A DNA stretch of 64,000 nt from Ruegeria arenilitoris (GCF_013035425.1 NZ_WQHX01000003.1:323001-387000), one strand, 5' to 3'. Positions 17,228-27,300 are shown, counted from the stretch's first letter. Made by a program: numbers and translations. Notes: generated by a model from the sequence alone, not told the origin.

Positions 17228-19420
17228 ATGGATCGCGCCCAGATCGTTCACCAGAACTTCCTGAACCGGGTCGCCAACCGTGAATTTCCGCACGGGAACG
17301 CCCCTGTATCAGGATTATCCAAAGAAGATGCGGTTTCTCTATTCCGGTCGCAGGTTCTTAGTCGTGCGTTGGATCAAACAAGCCGGACTATGCAGAAAGA
17401 AGGTAAGGGCTTCTACACGATCGGTTCATCGGGTCACGAGGGGATGGCCGCCGTAGCCCATGCATTGCGACCGACCGATATCGCCTTTTTGCACTATAGG
17501 GATGCGGCGTTTCAGATAGCGCGTGCCGAACAATTGCCGGGCCAGCAGATCGCCTGGGATATGCTATTGAGTTTTGCCTGCTCATGCGAAGATCCGACAT
17601 CCGGCGGCCGCCACAAGGTTCTTGGGTCCAAGGCGTTGATGATACCGCCACAGACGTCGACAATAGCCAGCCATCTCCCAAAGGCGGTCGGTGCGGCCTA
17701 TGCGCTGGGCGCGGCTCGGCGAAACGCTCCCGAGCATAGGCAGTTGCCTGAAGACGGTATTGCCATGTGTTCGTTTGGGGACGCTTCTGCAAATCACTCA
17801 ACTGCGCAAGGGGCGATCAACACCGCCGGGTGGACAAGCGTGCAGTCGACACCTCTGCCATTGTTGTTCGTGTGTGAGGATAATGGAATTGGAATATCGG
17901 TAAAAACGCCTAAAGGCTGGATTCAGATTTCTATGCAGCATCGACCTGGCATCAAGTATTTTCAGGCCAACGGGTTGGATATCTATGAGACTTATGCCGT
18001 CGCCAAAGAGGCTGCAGAATACGTACGCACCAGGCGAAAGCCTGCATTCCTGCACTTAAAGACTGTTCGTCTTTATGGTCACGCAGGCGCAGATATGCCA
18101 ACAACGTACCTAAGCAAATCCGAAGTCGAAGCGGACGAGGCCAATGACCCGCTTTTGCACTCGGTCCGATTAATGGATCAAGCCGAGGCTCTCTCTCCCG
18201 ATGACGCGTTGAGAATCTATACAGACACATGTGCGCGAGCCAAACGGATCGCGGCTGAAGCATCCTCGCGCCCGCACTTGGCCGATGCACAGGAGGTCAT
18301 GAAAAGTTTGATTCCTCCTAAACGTCCATGCAAGCCCACTAATGGACCGGGCGCCAAGGCGCGAGCCGACGCTTTTGGAAACGACCTGCGCGCTTTGGAC
18401 GAACCGCAACCCATGAGCCGCCTGATCAACTGGGCGCTGACTGATCTGATGCTGGAACATTCTGAGATCGTGTGTATGGGCGAAGATGTGGGACGCAAAG
18501 GCGGAGTGTATGGTGTTACGCAAAAACTGCAGCAACGTTTCGGCGCTGATAGAGTGATCGATACTTTGTTGGATGAACAGGCCATTTTGGGATTGGCAAT
18601 TGGAATGGGGCATAATGGATTTATCCCGATCCCAGAAATTCAGTTCCTCGCTTACTTGCACAATGCTGAGGATCAAATCAGAGGTGAAGCGGCCACGCTT
18701 CCATTCTTCTCGAATGGACAATTTACCAATCCAATGGTGGTTCGTATTGCCGGACTCGGTTATCAGAAAGGTTTCGGCGGACACTTTCACAATGACAATT
18801 CACTTGCTGTTTTGCGGGATATTCCTGGGGTCATTTTAGCGTGTCCGTCGACCGGCGCAGACGCGGCAAAAATGCTGCGGGAATGCGTGCGGCTCGCCCG
18901 CGAAGAACAGCGCGTCGTGGCGTTTGTGGAACCAATAGCGCTCTACCCAATGCGTGATCTTCACCAGCCTCAGGACGGGGGGTGGATGACCATTTATCCG
19001 TCGTCGGAACAACGGATCGCACTGGGCCAGGTTGGTGTGCATGGAAACGGTACCGACCTGGCGATTGTGACCTATGGCAACGGGAACTACTTGTCGCAAC
19101 AGGCTTTACCGGAATTACAGACCGCTGGTGTTAAGACACGTGTTATCGACATGCGTTGGCTAGCGCCATTGCCTACTAAAGGAATTTTAACAGCCACCAA
19201 GGATTGTCGACACGTGTTGATCGTCGATGAATGCCGCAGAACTGGAAGTCAATCAGAAGGCTTGATGACCTTATTCTGCGAGGAACAGTCTCATATTCCG
19301 ATTGGACGCGTAGTTGCCGAAGACAGCTTTATCGCAACAGGGCCAGCCTATGCGGCGACCCTGCCCTCACGCAAAGGCATAGTGAAAGCAGCTTTGGAAT
19401 TGACGGGAGAAGCTATATGA
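17228..19420 (+). CDS. Fused E1 alpha/beta 2-oxoacid dehydrogenase (TPP-dependent)
   Basis: A 730-residue fusion of the two E1 chains of a 2-oxoacid or acetoin dehydrogenase complex. Residues about 1-360 are the alpha chain, with the TPP-binding pattern GDASANHSTAQGAINTAG and EDNGIGISV; residues about 390-730 are the beta chain (ALTDLMLEHSEIVCMGEDVG, FHNDNSLAVLRDIPG, and the C-terminal DECRRTGSQSEGLM). The start at 17228 has GAGG six bases upstream; a TTG at 17216 is a longer alternative. The fusion resembles branched-chain E1-type proteins, but no E2 or E3 gene is nearby. It is coupled to a FabD-like gene by an ATGA overlap. Which acyl group it makes and which acceptor it uses are open. Confidence 0.85.
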   Translation: MDRAQIVHQNFLNRVANREFPHGNAPVSGLSKEDAVSLFRSQVLSRALDQTSRTMQKEGKGFYTIGSSGHEGMAAVAHALRPTDIAFLHYRDAAFQIARAEQLPGQQIAWDMLLSFACSCEDPTSGGRHKVLGSKALMIPPQTSTIASHLPKAVGAAYALGAARRNAPEHRQLPEDGIAMCSFGDASANHSTAQGAINTAGWTSVQSTPLPLLFVCEDNGIGISVKTPKGWIQISMQHRPGIKYFQANGLDIYETYAVAKEAAEYVRTRRKPAFLHLKTVRLYGHAGADMPTTYLSKSEVEADEANDPLLHSVRLMDQAEALSPDDALRIYTDTCARAKRIAAEASSRPHLADAQEVMKSLIPPKRPCKPTNGPGAKARADAFGNDLRALDEPQPMSRLINWALTDLMLEHSEIVCMGEDVGRKGGVYGVTQKLQQRFGADRVIDTLLDEQAILGLAIGMGHNGFIPIPEIQFLAYLHNAEDQIRGEAATLPFFSNGQFTNPMVVRIAGLGYQKGFGGHFHNDNSLAVLRDIPGVILACPSTGADAAKMLRECVRLAREEQRVVAFVEPIALYPMRDLHQPQDGGWMTIYPSSEQRIALGQVGVHGNGTDLAIVTYGNGNYLSQQALPELQTAGVKTRVIDMRWLAPLPTKGILTATKDCRHVLIVDECRRTGSQSEGLMTLFCEEQSHIPIGRVVAEDSFIATGPAYAATLPSRKGIVKAALELTGEAI

Positions 19421-20451
19421 CCCGAACCGCCGTCGTGATTTGTCCTGGACGGGGGACATATAACAAGGCCGAACTGGGCTATCTTCGTCGCAATCACCCA
19501 AGCCGGATGGCTCTGTTTAAAGGCTTTGACGCCATACGAGCCGAGAACGGGCAAGAAACAATAACGGGCTTGGACGGTGCAGATAGGTTCTCTGCCGCTA
19601 AATATTCACGCGGAGATGTCGCCTCCGCACTGATATTCTCAGCCTCGTTGGCGGATTCGCAGAATTTGGCTAGCGACATCGAAGTAGTCGCCGTTACCGG
19701 GAATTCCATGGGATGGTACAGTGCGCTGACCGCGGCGGGAGCACTGAGCGCAGCGGAAGGTTTCCGCGTCGCTAATACAATGGGCACGTTAATGCAGGCC
19801 AATTTGATTGGGGGCCAGTTAGTTTATCCGCTTGTAGGTGATGATTGGGTGAATGACCCCATTCGCAAAGCATCAATTTTGAAGGAAGTCGCTCGAATAA
19901 ATAATGTGCAGGGACATACACTGGCATTATCAATTGATCTGGGTGGAATGTTGGTTCTGGCCGGAAATGATGCAGGCTTGACAGACTTTGCGGAATCGCA
20001 ACCTGTTGTTCAGGAAAGATTTCCCCTGCGTCTTCACAACCACGCGGCCTTCCATACTCAGCTACAAAGTCCCGTCGCGGCGGAAGGACAGGCGGTTCTC
20101 AGTGAGATAAAATTTACCCAACCCAATCGTCCGATCATTGATGGGCGTGGCAAAATTTGGTGGCCCGGCGCGGTCGATACGCAAAAGCTGAGGGACTACA
20201 CCTTGGGGTATCAGGTGACTGAAGCCTATGATTTCACGCGCGCTGTACAAACAGCGGCCCGGGAATTTGCACCGGATCTTTTCATCGTAACAGGTCCCGG
20301 AACAACGCTGGGTGGAGCAGTCGCCCAATCATTGGTTCTGGCAAATTGGCGAGGAATGAAAGATAAAGCAGCGTTCTTGGCAGTGCAGGAAAGTCAAAAC
20401 CTGCTTGTGGCGATGGGCCGGGAAGACCAAAGAGCACTTGTAGTCGGTTGA
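19417..20451 (+). CDS. FabD-like acyltransferase (malonyl-transacylase fold)
   Basis: A 344-residue acyltransferase of the malonyl-CoA:ACP transacylase fold. The nucleophile elbow is GNSMGWYSAL (canonical GHSLGEYSAL) near residue 94, and a catalytic histidine region is visible as HNHAAFHTQL near residue 210. Family members transfer an acyl group from CoA to an ACP, or act as the loading domain of a polyketide synthase; here no ACP, ketosynthase or PKS is present. The His-to-Asn change in the elbow motif is notable but does not remove the serine. The start overlaps the E1 stop (ATGA), and the stop overlaps a TTG start of the next gene. A role in moving the acyl group formed by E1 is a reasonable inference. 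Confidence 0.78.
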   Translation: MTRTAVVICPGRGTYNKAELGYLRRNHPSRMALFKGFDAIRAENGQETITGLDGADRFSAAKYSRGDVASALIFSASLADSQNLASDIEVVAVTGNSMGWYSALTAAGALSAAEGFRVANTMGTLMQANLIGGQLVYPLVGDDWVNDPIRKASILKEVARINNVQGHTLALSIDLGGMLVLAGNDAGLTDFAESQPVVQERFPLRLHNHAAFHTQLQSPVAAEGQAVLSEIKFTQPNRPIIDGRGKIWWPGAVDTQKLRDYTLGYQVTEAYDFTRAVQTAAREFAPDLFIVTGPGTTLGGAVAQSLVLANWRGMKDKAAFLAVQESQNLLVAMGREDQRALVVG

Positions 20452-21767
20452 ATTTGTTTCAATTGTCGGCGCGAAATGCAGGGAACTATCTGTCTGTGAA
20501 TTCTGTTGATCATTCGTTGTGGCGGAAGACCTGTGCTGAAAAGGTCGAAACGAATTCATTAACCGGGAGTGTTTCGGTTGATTTGGCAGTAATAGGCGGC
20601 GGTTACACGGGCTGTTCTGCAGCCCTTACAGCCGCAAAGGCGGGTGCTGAGGTTTGCCTACTTGAAGCGGAAGAGATCGGTCATGGCGGTTCTGGTCGCA
20701 ACGTAGGGTTGGTAAACGCGGGGCTTTGGCTGCCTCCGAAGAAAATCCGCGAACGCCTGGGAGAACAGGTTGGGAATCGGCTAATTCAGCTTTTGGCGGC
20801 AGCCCCTGCCGAGGTTTTTAAGTTGATCGAACGTCATCAAATCGATTGCGATCCGCTTCAAAATGGAACATTGCATTGCGCCCATTCAAAGGTGGGCGAG
20901 ATGGATCTCAAGTCACGGTATGCCCAATTAAAAGAATCCGGAGCGCCAGTAGAATTGATTTCCGCAGAAGATACGAAATCCAAAACAGGCAGCGACCAGT
21001 TTCAAGCGGCGCTGTTTGACCCGCGTGCGGGGACGATCCAGCCATTGGCTTATTGTGTGGGACTGGCCCGAGCAGCGTCGCAGGCAGGTGCACAGATATT
21101 TGAACAAAGCGCGGTGCTGTCGCTTGATTATCTGGATAACCATTGGGTTTTGGCCACGTCGAATGGTACAGTACACGCCAAGGCCGTTATTCAGGCCACA
21201 AACGCTTATCATCAAAACCTAAATCTGACGCGACCGCAGTATGTTCCGATGTACTTTTTTCAATACGCGACAGCCCCACTAGCCGAAAATCTTCGTGCCT
21301 GCATACTGTCAGGTGGTGAAGGATGCTGGGATACCGAGTTGATTATGACATCGTTCCGTATGGATCGGGATGGTCGATTTATTATAGGCGGAATGGGTGA
21401 TTTGAGCAGTTTTGGGCGCTCTTTTCATCGTGGTTGGGTTAGGCGCAAACTTTCCGCGCTTTTTCCTTCGCTTGCGGATCAGCCCTTGGTTGACGAATGG
21501 CACGGCAGAATTGCTATGACCTCTGATCATTTACCAAAGATTATAAAACTCGGCCCAAATGTTTTGGCTGTGCACGGGTTTTCTGGGCGCGGGATCGGGC
21601 CGGGCACGGTTTTCGGCAGGATGATGGCCGAAAGCCTGTTGAAGGATGACCTGGCCCGGTTGCCAATTGCACCAGTGGCTCAATACAATGAGTCATGGAC
21701 GCGGACGCGCCGGACTTTTTTTGAGACCGGCGCAGCGCTTACTCACCTGTTCAAGGCACGTTCTTAG
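20448..21767 (+). CDS. FAD-dependent amino acid/amine oxidoreductase (DAO family)
   Basis: A protein of up to 439 residues in the D-amino-acid-oxidase family that includes sarcosine and gamma-glutamylputrescine oxidases. The FAD motif is DLAVIGGGYTGCSAALTAA near residue 45, followed by GHGGSGRNVGLVNAG; the C-terminal FAD-contact motif is HGFSGRGIGPGTVFG. The gene begins at a TTG at 20448 that overlaps the previous stop (TTGA); a GTG at 20496 is an alternative that begins just before the family's usual N-terminus (VDHSLW). Its substrate is probably a secondary amine or amino acid, oxidised to an imine with release of H2O2 or electrons. It is third in the E1-acyltransferase operon and ends four bases before the convergent SDR gene. 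Confidence 0.82.
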   Translation: MNLFQLSARNAGNYLSVNSVDHSLWRKTCAEKVETNSLTGSVSVDLAVIGGGYTGCSAALTAAKAGAEVCLLEAEEIGHGGSGRNVGLVNAGLWLPPKKIRERLGEQVGNRLIQLLAAAPAEVFKLIERHQIDCDPLQNGTLHCAHSKVGEMDLKSRYAQLKESGAPVELISAEDTKSKTGSDQFQAALFDPRAGTIQPLAYCVGLARAASQAGAQIFEQSAVLSLDYLDNHWVLATSNGTVHAKAVIQATNAYHQNLNLTRPQYVPMYFFQYATAPLAENLRACILSGGEGCWDTELIMTSFRMDRDGRFIIGGMGDLSSFGRSFHRGWVRRKLSALFPSLADQPLVDEWHGRIAMTSDHLPKIIKLGPNVLAVHGFSGRGIGPGTVFGRMMAESLLKDDLARLPIAPVAQYNESWTRTRRTFFETGAALTHLFKARS

Positions 21768-21771
21768 CGGA

Positions 21772-22473
21772 TTACACTGATCGCGTTATGCCACCGTCCA
21801 CCCGAATATTCTGGCCGGTGATGTATCCACCGCCTTCAGAGGCCAGCAGGGAAACAACCGAGGCAATCTCATCATAACTGCGGCCATAACGACCCATCGG
21901 AATGCGGGCGCGGAATTCTTCCTTTTCCGGAAGGCTGTCGATGAACCCGGGCAGGACGTTGTTCATTCGGATGTTCTCAGCCGCATACTTGTCAGAAAAA
22001 AGCTTGGTAAAGGCCGCAAGTCCTGCTCGAAACACGCCGGATGTCGGAAATACCGGGTCGGGTTCGAAGACGGCAAAGGTCGAGATATTGATGATTGAAC
22101 CGCCACCCTGTTCTTGCATTATTGGCGTCACCAGCCGGGTCGGACGAACCGCGTTCAGAAAGTATACTTCCATACCGGCATGCCAGTCTTCATCCGACAG
22201 TTCCAAAATGGGCGCTCTTGGGCCGTGGCCAGCTGAATTGACCAAAACATCTACACGTCCCCAATGTGACATTGCCGCGTCGACCAGTTTTCTCAGATCA
22301 TCGTTGGATTGGTTCGACCCCGTAATCCCCACGCCCCCCAATTGTGCGGCCAATGCCTCGCCTTTGCCCGAGGATGACAAAATTCCAACTTTGAAACCGT
22401 CTGTCGCCAACCTACGTGCCGCGTCAGCGCCCATTCCACTGCCGCCTGCGGTGATCAATGCCACTTTCGTCAT
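21772..22473 (-). CDS. SDR-family oxidoreductase without the usual catalytic Tyr/Lys
   Basis: A 233-residue Rossmann protein of the short-chain dehydrogenase family. The cofactor motif is a variant, TAGGSGMGADAARRL (residues 8-22), and NSAGHGP matches the NAG motif near residue 84. At the place of the catalytic YxxxK the sequence reads SGVFRAGLAAF, with Ser for Tyr and Arg for Lys, so a normal hydride-transfer mechanism is doubtful. The C-terminal motif NNVLPGFIDSLP and INRVDGGITRSV-like end (GQNIRVDGGITRSV) are typical. GGAG lies about eight bases upstream of the ATG. It faces away from the LysR gene beginning near 22579 and may be regulated by it. Confidence 0.82.
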   Translation of the reverse strand: MTKVALITAGGSGMGADAARRLATDGFKVGILSSSGKGEALAAQLGGVGITGSNQSNDDLRKLVDAAMSHWGRVDVLVNSAGHGPRAPILELSDEDWHAGMEVYFLNAVRPTRLVTPIMQEQGGGSIINISTFAVFEPDPVFPTSGVFRAGLAAFTKLFSDKYAAENIRMNNVLPGFIDSLPEKEEFRARIPMGRYGRSYDEIASVVSLLASEGGGYITGQNIRVDGGITRSV

Positions 22474-22578
22474 TTGTTTTTCTCCGTTCCTTGTTTGTCG
22501 GCATTTTGCAATCTGCGCGGGCGTTTGACCAATCAGTTCTTCTGACTTTATGCTGTAGAAAAACTACTGTTAAAGGTC

Positions 22579-23430
22579 ATCTCGGCACTACCCCCACTCA
22601 ATTCCATTCGCGCCTTTGAAGCTTCGGCAAGGCATCTGAATTTCCGTTTGGCCGCTGCTGAGCTAGGTGTCACTCAGGGTGCAGTTGCACAGCACGTTCG
22701 TGGGCTGAAGGCCCGACTAGGGCAGGCCCTGTTCGAACGGTTGCCCCGCGGACTGAGATTGACCGAGGCTGGTCGTCGTTTTCATTCTCCGTTGCGACGG
22801 GCATTTAGGTTGATCGAAGAAGCTGTGGACGACCTATCGGGCCATCGCCAAATAACTATCTCCGTCACGCCAAGCTTTGCGTCGAAATGGCTCGTTCCGC
22901 GCCTTAACGACTTTATAAGAAAGAACCCGGAAATAGCGGTGCAAGTAGATGCGCGTGAGCGTTTGGCGGATTTCAGAACAGATGGTGTGGACATTGCTGT
23001 TCGGCAAAGCCGCGGGCCAATTGGCGACGGCTTCAATGCAAAGCCGTTGTTTTCGAACGAGTTCATTCCCGTGTGCAACCCCTCGCTGGGCGACCAAATT
23101 TCCGTTCCAAATGACCTGATGCGTTTTACCTTACTAACCGACTCACATGGTCTGTGGCCGCTGTTCCTTGAACGGGTCGAAGTGGCGGGTCGGGCTAGGA
23201 CGATGAGCTTTAGTCAAACAAGCCTCGCGATTGATGCGGCAGTATCGGGGCAGGGAGTGGCTTTGGCGAACGCTGCGTTAGTCGCATCTGAGCTCGCTTC
23301 AGGCGAGCTTGTTCAACCACTGAATGAAACCTTGTTCGACGATCTTGTTTTTTTCGTCGTTGCCCCCCTAAAGCCCCGCCAACCCGAACTTGTTTCGCTT
23401 ATGCGCGACTGGCTTCTTTCTCAGGCTTGA
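22579..23430 (+). CDS. LysR-family regulator with a non-standard start
   Basis: A LysR-type regulator of about 283 residues. The helix-turn-helix is intact only if translation begins near an ATC at 22579, giving ISALPPLNSIRAFEASARHL then NFRLAAAELGVTQGAVAQHV; the first normal initiator, a TTG at 22648, would remove half of the first DNA-binding helices. No ATG, GTG or TTG lies in frame upstream before a stop; a CTG at 22567 is another possibility. Either a rare start codon or a decayed start must be invoked. The effector domain is GcvA-like. The gene is divergent from the SDR gene and its 3' end overlaps the next, convergent LysR gene by ten bases. Confidence 0.72.
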   Translation: MSALPPLNSIRAFEASARHLNFRLAAAELGVTQGAVAQHVRGLKARLGQALFERLPRGLRLTEAGRRFHSPLRRAFRLIEEAVDDLSGHRQITISVTPSFASKWLVPRLNDFIRKNPEIAVQVDARERLADFRTDGVDIAVRQSRGPIGDGFNAKPLFSNEFIPVCNPSLGDQISVPNDLMRFTLLTDSHGLWPLFLERVEVAGRARTMSFSQTSLAIDAAVSGQGVALANAALVASELASGELVQPLNETLFDDLVFFVVAPLKPRQPELVSLMRDWLLSQA

Positions 23431-24323
23431 AGGTTGGCGGCAATCGCTTCGACCCGCGTGCGCAACCAGCGATGCGCAGGATCATTCGCGGATCTCTGAT
23501 GCCAAACCATGTATATGTTCACAGGTTCGCAATCGAACGGGAGTTCTGCGCAATCCAAACCTGCCAGGGGTCCCTTCTTCATCAGTGCTGTGTCCGTCGA
23601 GATCAAATCGCTGCCTTTTACAAACGATGGGATCGCGTTGAAATGGGGCAGTGTCACCGTTGCAGGGTTAATCTGGCTCTGGTCGACGCCGCGCATAACG
23701 CTGCGGGCGCTGCGACCATCGGCAAAACGAACGTCGACATGCTCGCTTTGGCAATAAGTTTCCCAACTGTCCGGCGGATCGCGTCTGCTGGCGTCAAAAA
23801 ATATCATCAAAGGGCTGGTCAAGAGCCGCTTTTGAAAGATATCTGGACCATCTGGCGGCAGCGGCGTCAGCATCATCTGACACCGGTCACTTCGTAGCAA
23901 TTCAGGGTCTGGTACTCCGGAAGATATAAACTCCAATCTCAATCGGACGTTCTCGGCGCGGACAGAACGCAGGAGATCGGGAAAAATTAACTCACGTGGC
24001 ATGTCGTTAGCAGCGATCTGAATATTGATTTGTTCAGACAAAGGATCAAAAGGTCGCTCTTGGGTCAGTGCACGCATTCCATCCAGAACAAGCTGCGCCG
24101 GGTCTTTCAACGCCAACGCGCGTTCGGTCGGGGTCAAGCCTTGTCCCGAACGTACGAACAATGGATCTCCCAAAATTTGTCGCAACTTTGATAGTGTGTG
24201 ACTGATCGCCGACTGCGTGACCCCAAGCCGATCCGCTGCTTTTGAAACCGAACTTTCCTGTAAAATTGTCAGAAAGACCCGTAAAACCTTTCCATCCAAT
24301 TCAGTAAAATCAATTTTCCTCAT
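23421..24323 (-). CDS. LysR-family regulator divergent from the reductive dehalogenase
   Basis: A 300-residue LysR regulator. The N-terminus has the DNA-binding helix-turn-helix (VFLTILQESSVSKAADRLG, then VTQSAISHTLSKLRQILG), followed by a periplasmic-binding-protein-like effector domain. It is most similar in layout to NodD/NahR-type regulators of aromatic catabolism (GDPLFVRSGQGLTPTERA). The ATG at 24323 faces away from the dehalogenase ATG at 24399, leaving a 75-base region with a repeat that could bind this protein. It is therefore the probable inducer-responsive regulator of the dehalogenase, with the halogenated substrate or its product as likely effector. The 3' end overlaps the LysR gene on the other strand by ten bases. 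Confidence 0.88.
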   Translation of the reverse strand: MRKIDFTELDGKVLRVFLTILQESSVSKAADRLGVTQSAISHTLSKLRQILGDPLFVRSGQGLTPTERALALKDPAQLVLDGMRALTQERPFDPLSEQINIQIAANDMPRELIFPDLLRSVRAENVRLRLEFISSGVPDPELLRSDRCQMMLTPLPPDGPDIFQKRLLTSPLMIFFDASRRDPPDSWETYCQSEHVDVRFADGRSARSVMRGVDQSQINPATVTLPHFNAIPSFVKGSDLISTDTALMKKGPLAGLDCAELPFDCEPVNIYMVWHQRSANDPAHRWLRTRVEAIAANLQA

Positions 24324-24349
24324 ACCATCTATGATTATCTATGAATGGT
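24324..24349. promoter_or_regulatory. Candidate LysR operator of the dehalogenase locus
   Basis: The divergent gap contains ATCTATGA twice (24327-24334 and 24337-24344), ten bases or one helical turn apart, framed by the inverted repeat ACCAT (24324-24328) and ATGGT (24345-24349). It is next to the LysR start and 50 bases before the dehalogenase start, as expected for an autoregulated divergent site. Confidence 0.5.
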
Positions 24350-24398
24350 TTTGCTGTCTACGGCGGGATACGTCACGATAACAATCAGGAGGCACGCG

Positions 24399-27300
24399 AT
24401 GGGTATCCGTTTTTTCTCGGACAAAAACCGCCCCGTTCACATGGGGCCGTATCCGTTGGAACGGTTGGCGCGGCAATCTCGGATGCCGGATCTGTCGCAG
24501 GTTAAACCCATGCGGCGTCTCAACTTTCATCGACCTGAGCGTCCTGAAAACATCGTAAACGCGATGGGTGAGTTTCAGGCCATGATGGATGCCATCCGAG
24601 ACGGAATTGTTAATCCAGTGATTTCAGAAATCCCAACCGATCCGGTCGAGCGAACAAATCATTTAAAAGCCTTTGGTTACTTCAATGATGCATCGATGAT
24701 GGGGTGCGGTCCATTGCCATCTGATGCGTTCCTACCCGAGCCGCGACGAAATCCCGATATCGACCGTTTGGCTAATGCGTTAAAAACTCGTCAGACAAAA
24801 ACGTTGGCTTCGGGCATCGATGTCATAATGGCTGATCTAAAAGAGAGCATGGAAGCTGCACCTGGCTCGATAGAGAACCACAGGCATTCAATCGTTTTTC
24901 TTTATGAACATCACCGGGACCCGGAACCGTCTGAACCTGGCTCTGACTGGATATTGGATGCTCAGGATCACCGAGCCTGCCTGAGGGCCACGGAAAATGC
25001 AGTCGTCATAGCAAATTACATCCGACTTTTGGGATTTGACGCGCGGGCTCATACATCCATGTCGTCAGAAGTTGATTTAGGCAAGTTGGCAGTAGCTGCA
25101 GGGCTGGCTTCGGTCGAAAACGGCGAGCTAGTTGCGCCTTGGTTGGGCCGAAGCTTTGGCCTCGCCGCCGTAACGACAGAACTGGAACTCTCCCATGATC
25201 AACCTTTGTGTCCGCTGGCACAGCAGCCTTGGTTTCGTACGCAAGGACCGGCTTGGTGGCTGGGTGTCGGATTTGCCAAGAACGCGTTGAACCGAGACGC
25301 TTATGCCAAGCGGAGGTATGTGGACGGCGCGCATCCTTTTGAAAAACTCAAACGAGTCGACAACCCGACAACGTATATCGACGAAGAGAATGTTGCGCGC
25401 GTACCCAAGCGGGCAGACATGTTCGCGCGCGCCCAATTTGGTGATATGGGCAAGGCGCTGCAGGACAGTGCGAAAGGTGGTTACTATGTTCGCAAGTCGG
25501 CGCCGAGTTTTGCGCAGCGTCGGGCATTGGGTGCTTTTGTTCTCTTACAGGACGGCGAAAGCGCCAATGACGTAAGACCCTCAGATCCGGTCAGAAATGC
25601 CGAAAACATCAAGGCCGCCAGTTATTTCCTGGGTGCCGATGCCGTAGGCCTTAGCAGATGCCCCGAGTGGACTTGGTATTCTCACGACGCAACCGGAGAA
25701 GAGATTAAGCCGCCCCATGATCAGGCGGTCAGTATGATCATTGACCAGGGTTATGAGACAATGGAAGGCGCAAGCGGCGACGATTGGATAAGCGTTGCCC
25801 AGTCTATGCGCGCGTATTTGAGGTTTTCGCTGCTCGGTGGGGTGATAGCCCAACAAATCCGCAACCTTGGATATAAGGCCAAAGCCCACACGGTGATGGA
25901 TGGTGAGGTTCTGCAACCTCCGTTGCTGCTGCTGTCAGGATTGGGCGAAGTCAGCCGGATCGGTGAGGTTATTCTAAACCCCTATTTGGGCCCTCGCCTG
26001 AAATCGGGTGTGGTTACGACCGATATGCCGATGAATCATGACAAACCTATCGACTTTGGCCTGCAATCGTTTTGCGAAAGTTGCAACAAATGCGCCCGTG
26101 AATGCCCTTCTGGGGCAATTACGGCAGGACCAAAACTTATGTTCAACGGCTATGAGATCTGGAAGTCCGACAGTCAAAAATGTGCCACGTATAGGATCAC
26201 GACGCCGGGCGGCGCCATGTGCGGGCGGTGCATGAAAACCTGCCCGTGGAACCTTGAAGGTATTTTCAAAGAACGTCCCTTTAGATGGGCGGCAATGAAT
26301 GTCCCTGCCGCCGCACCTGTGCTGGCCAAATTGGATGACGCCGTCGGAAATGGTGGCTTGAATGATATCAAGAAGTGGTGGTGGGATAACGAACTGCAAG
26401 CTGACGGGGCCTATCGCCCATCGGCTAATCCGCTAAATCGGCGGGACCTGCAAAGGGATTTGGACCTGAAATACGAGGATCAGACCTTGGCCGTCTATCC
26501 CGCGAATCTGGCACCGCACCCATGGCCGTACCCTTTTGCAATGGACCGCGAAGCAGGTATCGCCGCGTATCGGGACATGGTCTCGGCCAAGGAATATAAG
26601 GCTCGAAAGTCGGATGGTGATCTTTCGGTTGTCCATCACTATCGAATTGCAGGGGATGCACCGGTCATGAGGGTCGAGCTGACCCTGGCGGACAAAATGA
26701 CTGCAGATGTGACTAAATTTGAGTTCTCTGCCTTGGATGGCAAACCATTACCCAAATGGACAGCGGGGGCGCATTTGGATGTTTTGGTGGCCCCAGAATT
26801 CCTGCGGCAATATTCCATGTCTGGTGACCCGTCCGACCGAAGCATCTATCAGATCGGCGTCCTTCGCGAGGATGAAGGGCGGGGCGGGTCCGCGCTTTTA
26901 CACCGAATTTTTCAGGAGGGCCGAAAGGTTTTCATTTCAAAACCGATCAACCATTTCGAACTTGAGGAAACCGCATCAAAAACTTTTTTGATGGGTGGTG
27001 GAATCGGGATCACGCCGATGATTGCATTTGCCCATCGTTTGCATGCGTTGCAGCTTCCGTTTGAATTACACTATTCGGCCAGCAAGAGGGATGCGGCAGG
27101 GTATCTGGAGGACTTGGCCGCAATGCCTTGGGCGGATCAGGTTTATTATCACTTTTCTGATGAAGGCACGCGCGCCGACCTGGATGTTATTCTGGGCAGT
27201 TACCGAGAAGGTTGGCACGTTTATACGTGCGGACCAGATCGCTACATGGATGGAGTCATTCAGGCTGCGGAACGCCAGGGTTTTCCCGAGGAAGCCCGAC

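Noticed and set aside
24324..24398. Cobalamin riboswitch upstream of the dehalogenase
   Set aside because: The 75-base gap is too short for a B12 riboswitch and no B12-box-like sequence is seen.
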